A stretch of 64,000 nucleotides of DNA, taken from assembly GCA_934754515.1 (NCBI GenBank), contig CAKVIG010000010.1, forward strand, positions 1 through 64,000, given 5' to 3'. The position numbers and the translations under genes were made by a program. Numbering within the stretch: position 1 is the first letter of the stretch; each line of letters starts with the position of its first letter. This DNA is from an uncultured Candidatus Melainabacteria bacterium. Its GTDB lineage: Bacteria > Cyanobacteriota > Vampirovibrionia > Gastranaerophilales > Gastranaerophilaceae. The notes beneath the pieces were generated by a model. The model was not told where the DNA came from and searched no databases. It saw nothing but the letters and a program-made list of their open reading frames with translations. Below, piece by piece: positions 1 through 7,992 of the stretch.

Positions 1-13
1 CCCCCAAGGGAGG

Positions 14-39
14 GTGCCGAAGGCGGGAGAGGGTGTTAT
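14..39. repeat. 26-bp dispersed repeat, copy 1
   Basis: A 26-bp stretch (core GCCGAAGGCGGGAGAGGG) recurs exactly at 21614-21639. It lies just upstream of the nfeD-like gene at the window edge, so the full element cannot be seen. It appears to be part of the GC-rich dispersed repeats found throughout the intergenic regions. Confidence 0.8.
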
Positions 40-67
40 AAACTTATAAATATTTAGGAGATTTATT

Positions 68-490
68 TTGTTAGTGTGGCAATTTTTATGTGTAATCGGT
101 ATTGCTTTTGTAATACTTGAAATCTTTACACCAAGCATGTTCTTTTTGAACTTTGCTCTGGCAGCTTTTATAACTGCAGGAATTTCGTTAATTACATTGA
201 ATAAATTTGCTTTAGTATTGGCGTTTTTCTTGTTATCGTTTTTGTCTTTTGCGTTCTTAAGACCAATTCTTTTAAGACGCAATTCTAAAGACACAGAAAC
301 AGGTATGGAAGGTAAATACATAGGTAAAACAGCAAAAGTAACAGAAGAAGTTACGGCAGAGCGTGGTGTTATTACAATTTATGGTGAACGTTGGGAAGCC
401 AGATGTGAAAACGGTGAAATAATTCCTGTTGGAGCAGAAGTTAAAATACTAAGAAACGATAGTTTAATAATGTATGTAGCAAAAATTTAG
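68..490 (+). CDS. NfeD-like membrane protein
   Basis: 140-residue protein of the NfeD family. Two or three hydrophobic helices occupy about residues 3-66. A soluble beta-rich OB-fold-type domain follows (about 80-140; the motif GKTAKVTEEV leads into it). The start is TTG at 68, chosen because AGGAG lies 7-8 bases upstream and because the first helix begins there. The next gene starts 10 bases after the stop and encodes an SPFH protein. NfeD and SPFH/stomatin proteins are classic operon partners, thought to organise membrane microdomains or protein quality control. The NfeD call is by family resemblance. It is a short NfeD without the N-terminal ClpP-like protease domain. Confidence 0.85.
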   Translation: MLVWQFLCVIGIAFVILEIFTPSMFFLNFALAAFITAGISLITLNKFALVLAFFLLSFLSFAFLRPILLRRNSKDTETGMEGKYIGKTAKVTEEVTAERGVITIYGERWEARCENGEIIPVGAEVKILRNDSLIMYVAKI

Positions 491-499
491 GAGAGAGTT

Positions 500-1474
500 A
501 TGATTTCATTATCAATTTTTTTGATTGCATTGGCACTCGTTTTTGTATCAAAAGGCGTTGTTATTGTGCAACAAGCAGAAGTAGTTATCATCGAACGTTT
601 AGGTAAGTTCGACAGAGTTCTTCAATCAGGTTTCAATTTTATTATTCCTGTAATCGAAGCACCGCGTGCGATTGATTGGAAGGTTACGCAAAAAGGTTTT
701 GACGGTTCAAGTTATTCGGTTATACAAAAAAGAACTAAGATTGACTTGAGAGAAGCTGTTTATGATTTTCCTCGCCAAAACGTAATTACTAAAGATAACG
801 TTTCAATCAGTATTAACGCGCTTTTGTATTTCCAAATTGTTGACCCTAAATCAGCAGTTTATGAAATCCAAAATTTACCTGAAGCTATTGAAAAACTGAC
901 ACAAACTAACTTGAGAAACCTTGTAGGTCAACTTGATTTAGACGAAAGTTTGGTTTCAAGAGATAAAATCAACCATGAACTAAGAGCAATTTTAGATGAC
1001 GCTACAAATAAATGGGGCGTAAAAGTTAACAGAGTTGAACTTCAAGACATTATTCCTCCTACTGATATCCAGTCTGCGATGGAAAAACAAATGAAAGCAG
1101 AACGAGACAGACGTGCAGCTATTCTTGAAGCAGAAGGTTTGAAAAAATCTGCAGTATTAAAAGCAGAAGGTGAAAAAGAAGCTGCTATTAATAGAGCAGA
1201 GGGTGAAAAGAAAGCAAATATTTTGCGTGCAGAAGGTGTTGCTCAAGCTAGAATTCTTGAAGCTGACGGTGAAAAAGAAGCTATTCAAAGAATTATCAAC
1301 GCACTAGCTGATAAAGGTCAACCTGATAAATATTTAATCGCGATGAAATATTTAGAGACAATGCAGGCAATAACAAGCGGTCAAGATAACAAGGTTGTAT
1401 ATATGCCTTATGAAGCAACAGGTATTTTAAGTTCTGTCGATGGTATTAAGCAAATGTTTGATGCTAATAAATAA
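500..1474 (+). CDS. SPFH/band 7 (stomatin-prohibitin) family protein
   Basis: 324 residues. One N-terminal membrane segment (about 3-22) is followed by the SPFH/band 7 domain (motif ERLGKFDRVLQSGFNFIIPV at about 33-52, then a DLREAVYDFP segment). A long Ala/Glu/Lys coiled coil with repeated AEGEK units spans about 200-262. This is the typical layout of bacterial stomatin-like/QmcA proteins, which form oligomeric membrane scaffolds. Translation starts at ATG 500 behind GGAGAG. It is almost certainly cotranscribed with the nfeD-like gene. A strong terminator follows. The exact partner protease or client is unknown. Confidence 0.9.
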   Translation: MISLSIFLIALALVFVSKGVVIVQQAEVVIIERLGKFDRVLQSGFNFIIPVIEAPRAIDWKVTQKGFDGSSYSVIQKRTKIDLREAVYDFPRQNVITKDNVSISINALLYFQIVDPKSAVYEIQNLPEAIEKLTQTNLRNLVGQLDLDESLVSRDKINHELRAILDDATNKWGVKVNRVELQDIIPPTDIQSAMEKQMKAERDRRAAILEAEGLKKSAVLKAEGEKEAAINRAEGEKKANILRAEGVAQARILEADGEKEAIQRIINALADKGQPDKYLIAMKYLETMQAITSGQDNKVVYMPYEATGILSSVDGIKQMFDANK

Positions 1475-1497
1475 AACAAAATATTTATAATAGAAAG

Positions 1498-1532
1498 AAC
1501 GAGGAATCTGCTCTGTGGTTCCTCGTTTTTTC
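1498..1532 (+). terminator. Intrinsic terminator after SPFH gene
   Basis: Stem ACGAGGAA / TTCCTCGT with a short loop, followed by TTTTTT. It closes the nfeD-SPFH unit. Confidence 0.85.
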
Positions 1533-1553
1533 TATTTATTTACACTAAAAGGC

Positions 1554-1583
1554 TTGTAAAAATATTTCATTTTGTGTTAAAAT
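1554..1583 (+). promoter_or_regulatory. Sigma-70 type promoter of the 1623 gene
   Basis: TTGTAA (1554-1559), 18-base spacer and TAAAAT (1578-1583), about 40 bases before the start codon and directly after a terminator. Inferred from consensus match only. Confidence 0.5.
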
Positions 1584-1622
1584 CGGCATAGATATGTATG
1601 AGAATAGTGAAAGGAGTTTTTA

Positions 1623-1976
1623 ATGAAAAAACTACAGTTATTAATTTTATCTTTATTGATGGTATCAACAGCAGTTTTTGCTTACAATTTTGATAACACA
1701 ATTCCTGTTAAGGGTAAATCAATTACGGACTCTCAACTCCAATCACAAATGATTATGCCAATTTACTATTATTCACTAAGAGTTGCAGCTCAAGGTTGTG
1801 AAGATTTTGCAATTGTAAATACAGAAATTTCAAAACCTAAAAACAACAACACTTGGAGTGAAATTTGGACAGTAAAAGCTTGCACAAGAACAGCAAGAAT
1901 TCCTATTAATTTCACTCAAGGTGCAGAAAAAACAGATTATGCAATTGATTATATGAATGTTAAAGTTGCAAAATAG
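1623..1976 (+). CDS. Small exported protein of unknown function
   Basis: 117 residues with a clear signal peptide (MKK, hydrophobic core to about 18, likely cleavage after VFA). The mature part of about 98 residues has two cysteines (about 59 and 81) that could form a disulfide in the periplasm. No catalytic motif is recognised. GGAG precedes the ATG by 7 bases. It is a single-gene unit between two strong terminators. Function unknown. Confidence 0.8.
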   Translation: MKKLQLLILSLLMVSTAVFAYNFDNTIPVKGKSITDSQLQSQMIMPIYYYSLRVAAQGCEDFAIVNTEISKPKNNNTWSEIWTVKACTRTARIPINFTQGAEKTDYAIDYMNVKVAK

Positions 1977-1989
1977 TTTGAATATTTTA

Positions 1990-2026
1990 AAGGTGCGACA
2001 ATTTTAAAATTGTCGCACCTTTTTTA
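1990..2026 (+). terminator. Perfect 16-bp intrinsic terminator
   Basis: AAGGTGCGACAATTTT and its exact reverse complement, followed by a T run. It terminates the small exported-protein gene. Confidence 0.92.
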
Positions 2027-2057
2027 TGTTAAAATTAACAAAAACGGGAGTATTGCA

Positions 2058-3425
2058 ATGATAAAATTTGGAACAGACGGTTGGAGAGCAGTTTTAGATA
2101 AAGATTTTACGGAAGCTAACGTAAAAAGAGTTACTTTGGCTATCGGTAAATATGTAGCTGATAATTTTGGTTTTGAAAAACCGATTTTAATAGGTTATGA
2201 CCCTAGAAAAATGGCTGATGAGTATTCTTTATTTTGCGCTGAAATTTTGAAAGACAAAGGTTTTACTGTTTTCTATTCATCAAGAATTGTTCCAACGCCA
2301 ATTTTGGCTTATAACGCTTTAATCAAAAATGCGTGTGCAATTATGTTTACAGCTTCTCACAATCCTCCTGAATACTTGGGAATGAAGTTTATTCCGGATT
2401 ATGCAGGCCCGGCGACAAGTGAAATTACAGATGAAATTGTTGCAAATTTAGATAAAGAATACAAAGCTTCTGAAAAATCAGGTATATTGCATAAAATCGA
2501 CTTTGCTCCTAAATATTATGAACATTTGGAAACTCTGATTGATTACAATAAGTTTAAGAATTTAAAAACAAATATTATTTTTGATGGCTTATATTCTGCA
2601 TCCATTGGATATTTTGATGAAATTTTGAAAAATAAAGGTATCGCATTTGATAGTTTGCACATGTTCCACGATGTGAATTTTGGTGGCGGAATGCCTGACC
2701 CGAAACCAAGATTTTTGAAAGAACTTATTGAGAAGGTTAAATCTACTCCAAATTCTATCGGTTTAGCTAACGATGGTGACGCTGATCGTTTTGGAGTTAT
2801 AAACGAGAACGGAGAATATGTTTCACCAAACGAAATTATTGCGATTCTTTTAAAACACTTAAAATCACGCGGATTTGAAGGAGCTGTTGTTAAAACAGTC
2901 GGTTCAAGTTTACTTATAGATTGTGTGGCTAAAAAACTTGGCGTAGAAGTTATTGAAACCGCTGTCGGTTTTAAACATGTCGGCGAAGCTATGCGTAAAA
3001 ACAAAGTTATAATCGGTGGTGAAGAATCAGGCGGTTTGAGCATATTAGGTCATATTCCGGAAAAAGATGGCTTAGTCGCAAATCTTTTAATCTTAGAAAC
3101 AATGGCTGATACAGGCAAAACGCTTGTTGAATTACAAGAAGAACTTTACAAATTGGCAGAAGCAAAATTCTTTACCGACAGGGTTGATTTAAAATTGGAT
3201 AACCAAGAAGAAATCAAACCGATTTTAGAAAAGGTTAAAGAATTCAAAAATATCGGTAATTATAAAGTTACTTCTATTGATACAAAAGACGGCGTAAAAC
3301 TTATGCTTGGCGAAAAGACAAAAATTTTGGTTCGCCCAAGCGGGACAGAGCCATTACTAAGAGTTTATTTCGAAACTGATAGTATCGACAAGTTGGAAGA
3401 ATTGAAAAATAAAATTGAACTGTAA
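2058..3425 (+). CDS. Phosphoglucomutase/phosphomannomutase family enzyme
   Basis: About 455 residues of the alpha-D-phosphohexomutase superfamily, which moves phosphate between C1 and C6 of hexoses. All four signature loops are present: phosphoserine loop TASHNP (98-103), metal loop DGDADR (about 238-243), sugar loop GEESGG (about 320-325) and phosphate loop RPSGTEP (about 425-431). A TTG in frame at 2010 would start inside the preceding terminator. ATG 2058 has GGGAG 7 bases upstream, and the protein then begins MIKFGTDGWR as family members do. Whether glucose or mannose phosphate is preferred cannot be told. It would feed sugar nucleotides to the glycosyltransferases at 8-12 kb. Confidence 0.92.
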   Translation: MIKFGTDGWRAVLDKDFTEANVKRVTLAIGKYVADNFGFEKPILIGYDPRKMADEYSLFCAEILKDKGFTVFYSSRIVPTPILAYNALIKNACAIMFTASHNPPEYLGMKFIPDYAGPATSEITDEIVANLDKEYKASEKSGILHKIDFAPKYYEHLETLIDYNKFKNLKTNIIFDGLYSASIGYFDEILKNKGIAFDSLHMFHDVNFGGGMPDPKPRFLKELIEKVKSTPNSIGLANDGDADRFGVINENGEYVSPNEIIAILLKHLKSRGFEGAVVKTVGSSLLIDCVAKKLGVEVIETAVGFKHVGEAMRKNKVIIGGEESGGLSILGHIPEKDGLVANLLILETMADTGKTLVELQEELYKLAEAKFFTDRVDLKLDNQEEIKPILEKVKEFKNIGNYKVTSIDTKDGVKLMLGEKTKILVRPSGTEPLLRVYFETDSIDKLEELKNKIEL

Positions 3426-3433
3426 TTAAAAAA

Positions 3434-4765
3434 CTAGTCGCTAAATGTTTTGAAAGTCTTTTCAACGTTATCTTTGATAACTTTCTTAACAGCATCCATT
3501 TCGGTTGCAAGCGCGTTTTGTTCAGTATCCAACTGCTTCAAACGAAGTTCTAACGTTCTATCTTCTTGTTGAATAATGGATGTTTTAGCGTTAATATCAG
3601 CGATAGTTTTTTCGTACTGTTCTTTTTTATAATTATACTCGTTCATCGCATCTTTGTAAGCCGCTTCATCTGTTACAGTTTCAACATTCAAATCATAAAC
3701 TACGCTATTATTATCAAATTTCACAGACTTAAAACGACCATTGCCATCGGTTTCAAGTAGCGCGTGATTTGTTTGTTCTATTTTTGTTTTTATATAAGAC
3801 GCATTATAATAAGCCAATTTGTCTTGAACTTCAATAGGTTTATCCGCACTGTTTGGAGATTGAATGCTGTTTTGCAAATCTTTTTCCGTTGTGTAATAGG
3901 TTTTGCCTTGATAATCAAAAGTATAAATTCCTTCTCCTGTGTATATAAGGTTACCGTTATCATCAAAACTTAAATAATCCTTAATAGAGGAGTCTGGGCA
4001 ATCTTTAAGAATTTGAGCAAGTTCGGCCACTTGATCAATATTTTCATCTTTTGTTAATTTACTTAGCTCAGTTAGCTTGGAATTTCCTACATAAGCAGGT
4101 TTATACTCGGTAGTGTATGAAACAGGTTCATTTTCATTCGGAACAAAAAAGTGCCAAGTACCTGACGCATCTTGATAACCGTAAACATCATCAGTGTTCA
4201 AAACTCCGTCAGCAGTTGCCATGCCCTTTGCGACTTCAAAATCGCGCAAAGATTCTTCTAAAGTGTTATCAGTTTCTACTTTATCTTTCAATGCTTCAAA
4301 CGGCCCTGCCAGAGTTTCTCCTGTATCATTATTTATAATTGTATACATACCGTCGGAAAATGAAACAACAGGATTTACTTGTCCTTCGTTATCATAAGTT
4401 TCCTGTTTTGCTTGTGTTTTTGATTGAACTTCAGGGTTTTCAAGCAGTTTCTTAGAACCTGTATAAACATTTGCATAATAGTAGCTGTTTACAATGTAGT
4501 TATAATCAGGGTCTGCACTTGATAATTGTTGCCAACTTTCTAAAACTGATTCGTTATCTCCATCAGTATAAGAATATTGCAATTCCGTGTAATCAGTTGT
4601 TTTTGGAGCATTCGGAACTTCTAAGCCTAAGAGCCTGTTAAATAAATTAGCACTCTGATTAGCAAGCGCAGTTCTAGCCTGGTTAATTTGCTGACCTTCC
4701 CATTCTGTATTGGTTTTTCTTGCTGTTAGTGCCAAATATCTGGCTTGTGAAGCTGCCATTCCCAT
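3434..4765 (-). CDS. Lineage-specific protein with N-terminal helix and C-terminal coiled coil
   Basis: 443 residues, function unknown. The N terminus (MGMAASQARYLALTARK, then an Asn/Gln/Ala-rich helix to about 48) and the C terminus (about 370-440, heptad-like E/L/K pattern) are helical. The acidic middle is rich in Tyr, Asp, Asn and Thr. No signal peptide is visible. The N-terminal pattern is loosely reminiscent of secreted appendage proteins that pack N- and C-terminal helices, but this is only an analogy. GGAG lies 9 bases before the ATG. It converges with the phosphohexomutase gene, with 8 bases between stops. Confidence 0.75.
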   Translation of the reverse strand: MGMAASQARYLALTARKTNTEWEGQQINQARTALANQSANLFNRLLGLEVPNAPKTTDYTELQYSYTDGDNESVLESWQQLSSADPDYNYIVNSYYYANVYTGSKKLLENPEVQSKTQAKQETYDNEGQVNPVVSFSDGMYTIINNDTGETLAGPFEALKDKVETDNTLEESLRDFEVAKGMATADGVLNTDDVYGYQDASGTWHFFVPNENEPVSYTTEYKPAYVGNSKLTELSKLTKDENIDQVAELAQILKDCPDSSIKDYLSFDDNGNLIYTGEGIYTFDYQGKTYYTTEKDLQNSIQSPNSADKPIEVQDKLAYYNASYIKTKIEQTNHALLETDGNGRFKSVKFDNNSVVYDLNVETVTDEAAYKDAMNEYNYKKEQYEKTIADINAKTSIIQQEDRTLELRLKQLDTEQNALATEMDAVKKVIKDNVEKTFKTFSD

Positions 4766-4890
4766 AGCGGACTCTCCTATTTGATTACGTTTTATTGTTT
4801 AATAAAATTTTTGACAAAGTCAACATGATAAACGGCACAACAAGCCATTCGCTTTAGATAACATAGAAAAAATACTACTTTTAGATGAAA

Positions 4891-5892
4891 TTAAACGACC
4901 ATATCGTTAAAATCTTTTGCATCATCATAATTAAACATGTGAATGAATGTATAAAGCATTTTTGCAGAAAACTTTTTAGAACCGACTTCAAGCATAGTGC
5001 GAAGAACCTCTTTGTTATTAGTGACTACTGTGTGAGTTCTATTAAATGCTAAATTGTCATAGAAATTCGCAACATTAATGATTTGGCTGTATTCAGAAAT
5101 AAAATCATTGGACAAACCTTGCGGATATCCTGAGCCATCATTATTTTCGTGGTGTTCAAGAGCGACAAGCGCAATTTCTTCAGGAAGTTCAAGAGCATCT
5201 TTAATAAGTTTATAGCCAAGAATTGTGTGTTCTTTTACAGAATCTTCATTCATTGTAATCAAGGCTTGCGTGTCAGGCATATCAATTTTAATTTTGCCGA
5301 TATCATGCAAAAGTGCTGCCAAGATAACTTGATCAATAGATGAAGTTGTAAACTCTAATTTTGTTGCAATCAAACCAGACATAACAGCAACATTCAGAGG
5401 ATGGCAAAGTTCGTATTCGCCCAAAAATCTAATTCTTGAACCTTTGCTGGATTTATTCAGTTGTTTGTAAACTTCTGTTTTTAAAACTCCGATAAGTGAG
5501 TTTAATTTAAGCAAGCCTTCTTCAAAATAACCTTCCAAAAATAAATCTAATATGCGCTTGTAAAAATACTTAATCTTAGCTTGGGTTTCCATCTTTACAT
5601 AAGCGTCTTTGTTGAGAACTGTTTCAAAATCGGTTGCATCAATGCTGTCATAAGAAAAATTGAGTAACTTCGCAGATTTTTTATGTTCTTCGTTGGTTGC
5701 AATATTATTTTCTTCTTGCTCTGCTTCGCTGTTAAATTCTTCTGTATAAACGTGAACATGATTTTTTATCATGATAAGTTTTCCGGGAGTAAGAACTTCA
5801 CCGGCTTCAAGAATTTTTCCTTTATTTTCTGAGTACAAATCAAAAGGTAAAACTTTATAATTACTCAATTCTTTGTTTGTAACTATTCTCAT
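4891..5892 (-). CDS. HD-GYP domain protein (probable c-di-GMP phosphodiesterase)
   Basis: 333 residues. The C-terminal half is an HD-GYP domain: H164, HD at 196-197 (LLHDIGK), HHE at 247-249 and DGSGYPQGL at 252-260, so the metal ligands and the GYP loop are intact. Such domains hydrolyse c-di-GMP. The N-terminal 150 residues resemble no receiver or PAS domain that I recognise, so the input is unknown. No Shine-Dalgarno is visible. A TGCTATAAT extended -10 box sits 7 bases before the ATG, which would give an essentially leaderless mRNA. It may act on the flagellar or pilus systems encoded elsewhere in the window. Confidence 0.88.
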   Translation of the reverse strand: MRIVTNKELSNYKVLPFDLYSENKGKILEAGEVLTPGKLIMIKNHVHVYTEEFNSEAEQEENNIATNEEHKKSAKLLNFSYDSIDATDFETVLNKDAYVKMETQAKIKYFYKRILDLFLEGYFEEGLLKLNSLIGVLKTEVYKQLNKSSKGSRIRFLGEYELCHPLNVAVMSGLIATKLEFTTSSIDQVILAALLHDIGKIKIDMPDTQALITMNEDSVKEHTILGYKLIKDALELPEEIALVALEHHENNDGSGYPQGLSNDFISEYSQIINVANFYDNLAFNRTHTVVTNNKEVLRTMLEVGSKKFSAKMLYTFIHMFNYDDAKDFNDMVV

Positions 5893-5897
5893 AGTTA

Positions 5898-5908
5898 GAA
5901 TTATAGCA
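5898..5908 (-). promoter_or_regulatory. Extended -10 promoter, leaderless start
   Basis: On the minus strand TGCTATAAT with the -10 hexamer at 5900-5905. Standard spacing puts the transcription start at 5892-5893, at the first base of the HD-GYP start codon. No good -35. Confidence 0.6.
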
Positions 5909-5962
5909 CTTTTAGAATTTTAAACATACGCTATTTGTTCTATTTTTTATAAAGTGAAATAA

Positions 5963-6067
5963 GTTGATGGTGCAAAAAATTGCACCCTACTTTGCCTAAT
6001 TAATATAAATTCAATATAGAACGTATTTTTATAAAGGATGTAGGGTGCAATTTTTTGCACCATTAAC
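5963..6067. repeat. Inverted-repeat (MITE-like) element, copy 1
   Basis: About 105 bp bounded by 28-bp inverted arms. Each arm itself contains the palindrome GGTGCAAAAAATTGCACC. The AT-rich interior resembles that of a second full copy at 40047-40153. A solo arm is at 62565-62595. It lies between the recR stop and the HD-GYP promoter. No coding capacity. Confidence 0.85.
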
Positions 6068-6070
6068 TTT

Positions 6071-6667
6071 TTATAACTCCCTTCTGCCTTCAATCGCACG
6101 CGCTAAAGTTACTTCGTCCGCGTATTCTAAATCCGCTCCGACAGGCAAACCAAAAGCAATGCGCGAAATCTTTATGCCAAATGGTTTGATTAATTTTGTC
6201 AAATACAGACTTGTCGCTTCCCCTTCTACAGAAGGTGACAACGCAAGAATAACCTCTTGAACTTCTTCATTTGTAAGTCTTTGGAGTAATTCTTTTATTC
6301 TAATATCCTCTGCACCTATTCCATCCATTGGAGAAATCAGACCTTGTAAAACGTGATAAAGTCCTCTGTATTCATTTGTTTTTTCAATCGCAATCAAATC
6401 TTTCGTTTCAGCAACCACACAAATTACCGAACGATTACGATTTGTTGAAGAACAAATTTCACAAGGGCTTTGGGTTGAAATATTAAAACAAATTTCACAA
6501 GTTTTTGAATTTTTCTTTGCTTCCATAATTGCGTTAGCAAATTTTTCAACCTCACTTAATGGCATTTTAAGCACCTGAAAAGCCATCCGTTGTGCAGACT
6601 TCGGTCCAACAGACGGAAATTTTTGAAATTGTTCGATTAATGTTGCAATTGATTTTGGATAAATCAT
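6071..6667 (-). CDS. recR: Recombination mediator protein RecR
   Basis: 198 residues, the usual length. Helix-hairpin-helix at the N terminus (FPSVGPKSAQRMAF, about 18-30), a zinc finger with C57, C60, C69 and C72, and a Toprim domain (about 80-175, with SPSVEGEATSLYL). RecR loads RecA with RecF and RecO during gap repair. The ybaB gene is just upstream, a common neighbourhood. The start codon lacks a recognisable ribosome binding site because a repeat element (6676-6763) abuts it, so the repeat may have altered its translation. Confidence 0.95.
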   Translation of the reverse strand: MIYPKSIATLIEQFQKFPSVGPKSAQRMAFQVLKMPLSEVEKFANAIMEAKKNSKTCEICFNISTQSPCEICSSTNRNRSVICVVAETKDLIAIEKTNEYRGLYHVLQGLISPMDGIGAEDIRIKELLQRLTNEEVQEVILALSPSVEGEATSLYLTKLIKPFGIKISRIAFGLPVGADLEYADEVTLARAIEGRREL

Positions 6668-6675
6668 GATAATTT

Positions 6676-6763
6676 AAGTCGTTAGGTCTTTAAGGTATTA
6701 AGTCGTTAAGTTCGTTATAAACATCTAAAATGAACTTAACGACTTAACGTCTTATAGACTTAA
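6676..6763. repeat. CGTTAAG-family inverted repeat, copy 1
   Basis: Degenerate short direct repeats (CGTTAAG, CGTTAGG, CTTTAAGG) on one side, and their complement (AACTTAACGACTTAACG) on the other side of a short spacer. They form a long imperfect hairpin. It separates ybaB from recR. Related copies are at 18541-18667 and 20390-20527. Confidence 0.8.
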
Positions 6764-6771
6764 TGCCCTTC

Positions 6772-7107
6772 CTAAAATAACCCCGGAATACTAATACCAC
6801 CTGTTACAGATTTCATTTTTTCTTCCATAACCTTTTGAGCTTTGCCTGTTGTTTGGCTAATAGCTGTAGTAATAATATCTTCTAACATTTCTATAGTGTC
6901 TTCTGAAACTGAAGATGGGTTTTCCGGATTAATAGCTTCTGCTGAAAGTTTAATTGATTTGAATAAACCTTTACCGTCACAAATAACCTTAACTGAACCA
7001 TTTGCAGCTTCGCCTGCAATATCCATTTTGTTAAGTTCATCTTGAGCTTCTTTTAATCTTTTTTGAATATTTTGAGCTTGTTTCATCATATTCATCATGT
7101 TCATCAT
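6772..7107 (-). CDS. ybaB: YbaB/EbfC family nucleoid-associated protein
   Basis: 111 residues, typical length. A Met-rich helical N terminus (MMNMMNMMKQAQNIQKRL) is followed by the family beta-strands (GSVKVICDGKGLFKSIKLS) and a C-terminal helix. YbaB dimers bind DNA and coat the nucleoid. AGGAGG precedes the ATG. It lies between yebC and recR on the same strand and probably shares their transcript. Confidence 0.93.
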   Translation of the reverse strand: MMNMMNMMKQAQNIQKRLKEAQDELNKMDIAGEAANGSVKVICDGKGLFKSIKLSAEAINPENPSSVSEDTIEMLEDIITTAISQTTGKAQKVMEEKMKSVTGGISIPGLF

Positions 7108-7135
7108 AGTTGATTTCCTCCTACCTATGTACTCC

Positions 7136-7894
7136 CTAAAGTTGTTCTTCTATTTTTGCCATTAAATCATCATCAATGTCGAAATTCGCATAAACATTCT
7201 GAACATCATCGTGTTCTTCTAATTTACCTAATAATCTCATGATGCTGATTGCAGTTTTTTCATCTGATACTTCAATAGTATTTTGTGGAACTCTTGTAAA
7301 TTCTGCTGATGTTGATTTGAAGCCTTCTGCTTCCAAACCTTCTGTAACAGGTTGCAAATTTGGAATAGAAGTGTAAACTTTGTATTCATCCTCTTCTTCA
7401 ACAATATCTTCTGCATCAAGATTAATTGCAGCTTCAAAAAGTTTTTCATAGTCTACATCATCTTTGTTAAAAGTAATACAGCCTTTTTTATCGAACATCC
7501 AACCAACGCAACCTGTTTCACCCAAGTTACCATTGAATTTTGTAAAATAGCTTCTAACATCGCCGGCTGTTCTATTTTTGTTGTCAGTCATAGCTTCTAC
7601 TACAACTGCAACGCCGCCTGCTGCATAACCTTCATAAACCATTTCATCATAGTTTTCACTGTTACCTGCGCCGGAACCTTTTTCGATAGCTCTTTTAATA
7701 TTATCGTTCGGAAGTCCTGCTGCTTTAGCTTTTTCAATAGCGGTTCTAAGTCTGAAGTTACCTGCAGGATCAGGCCCGCCAAGTTTTGATGCTACAATAA
7801 TTTCTCTTGAAAATTTTTGAAATTCTGCAGCTCTTAGTGAATCTGTTTTAGCTTTTTTATGTTTAATCGTTGACCATTTTGAGTGTCCGCTCAT
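7136..7894 (-). CDS. yebC: YebC/PmpR (TACO1) family protein
   Basis: 252 residues, full length, starting MSGHSKWSTIKHKKAK as nearly all family members do. YebC-family proteins have been described as transcriptional regulators and, more recently, as ribosome-associated factors that help translation of difficult (for example polyproline) stretches. The proline-rich repeat inserts in the nearby glycosyltransferases make that second role noteworthy, though any link is speculation. AGGGG lies 9 bases before the ATG. First gene of the yebC-ybaB-recR run. Confidence 0.95.
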   Translation of the reverse strand: MSGHSKWSTIKHKKAKTDSLRAAEFQKFSREIIVASKLGGPDPAGNFRLRTAIEKAKAAGLPNDNIKRAIEKGSGAGNSENYDEMVYEGYAAGGVAVVVEAMTDNKNRTAGDVRSYFTKFNGNLGETGCVGWMFDKKGCITFNKDDVDYEKLFEAAINLDAEDIVEEEDEYKVYTSIPNLQPVTEGLEAEGFKSTSAEFTRVPQNTIEVSDEKTAISIMRLLGKLEEHDDVQNVYANFDIDDDLMAKIEEQL

Positions 7895-7942
7895 AAATAT
7901 ATCCCCTTATAATTAGTCTGTACTGCTTTACAATAATACATT

Positions 7943-7983
7943 AAAGGGATTTATATATCAAGAAGTTTATATAAATCCCTTTT
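7943..7983. terminator. Bidirectional-looking terminator between GT8 and yebC
   Basis: Perfect 15-bp stem AAAGGGATTTATATA / TATATAAATCCCTTT around a 10-base loop. It ends the glycosyltransferase operon on the minus strand and isolates yebC. Confidence 0.85.
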
Positions 7984-7992
7984 GTAATTCTA

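Noticed and set aside
2543..3043. 166-residue open frame on the minus strand
   Set aside because: Lies wholly antisense to the phosphohexomutase, with low-complexity Ser/Pro/Phe composition and no ribosome binding site.
7352..7789. 145-residue frame on the plus strand
   Set aside because: Antisense to yebC, rich in Phe, Cys and Ile as expected for a shadow frame.
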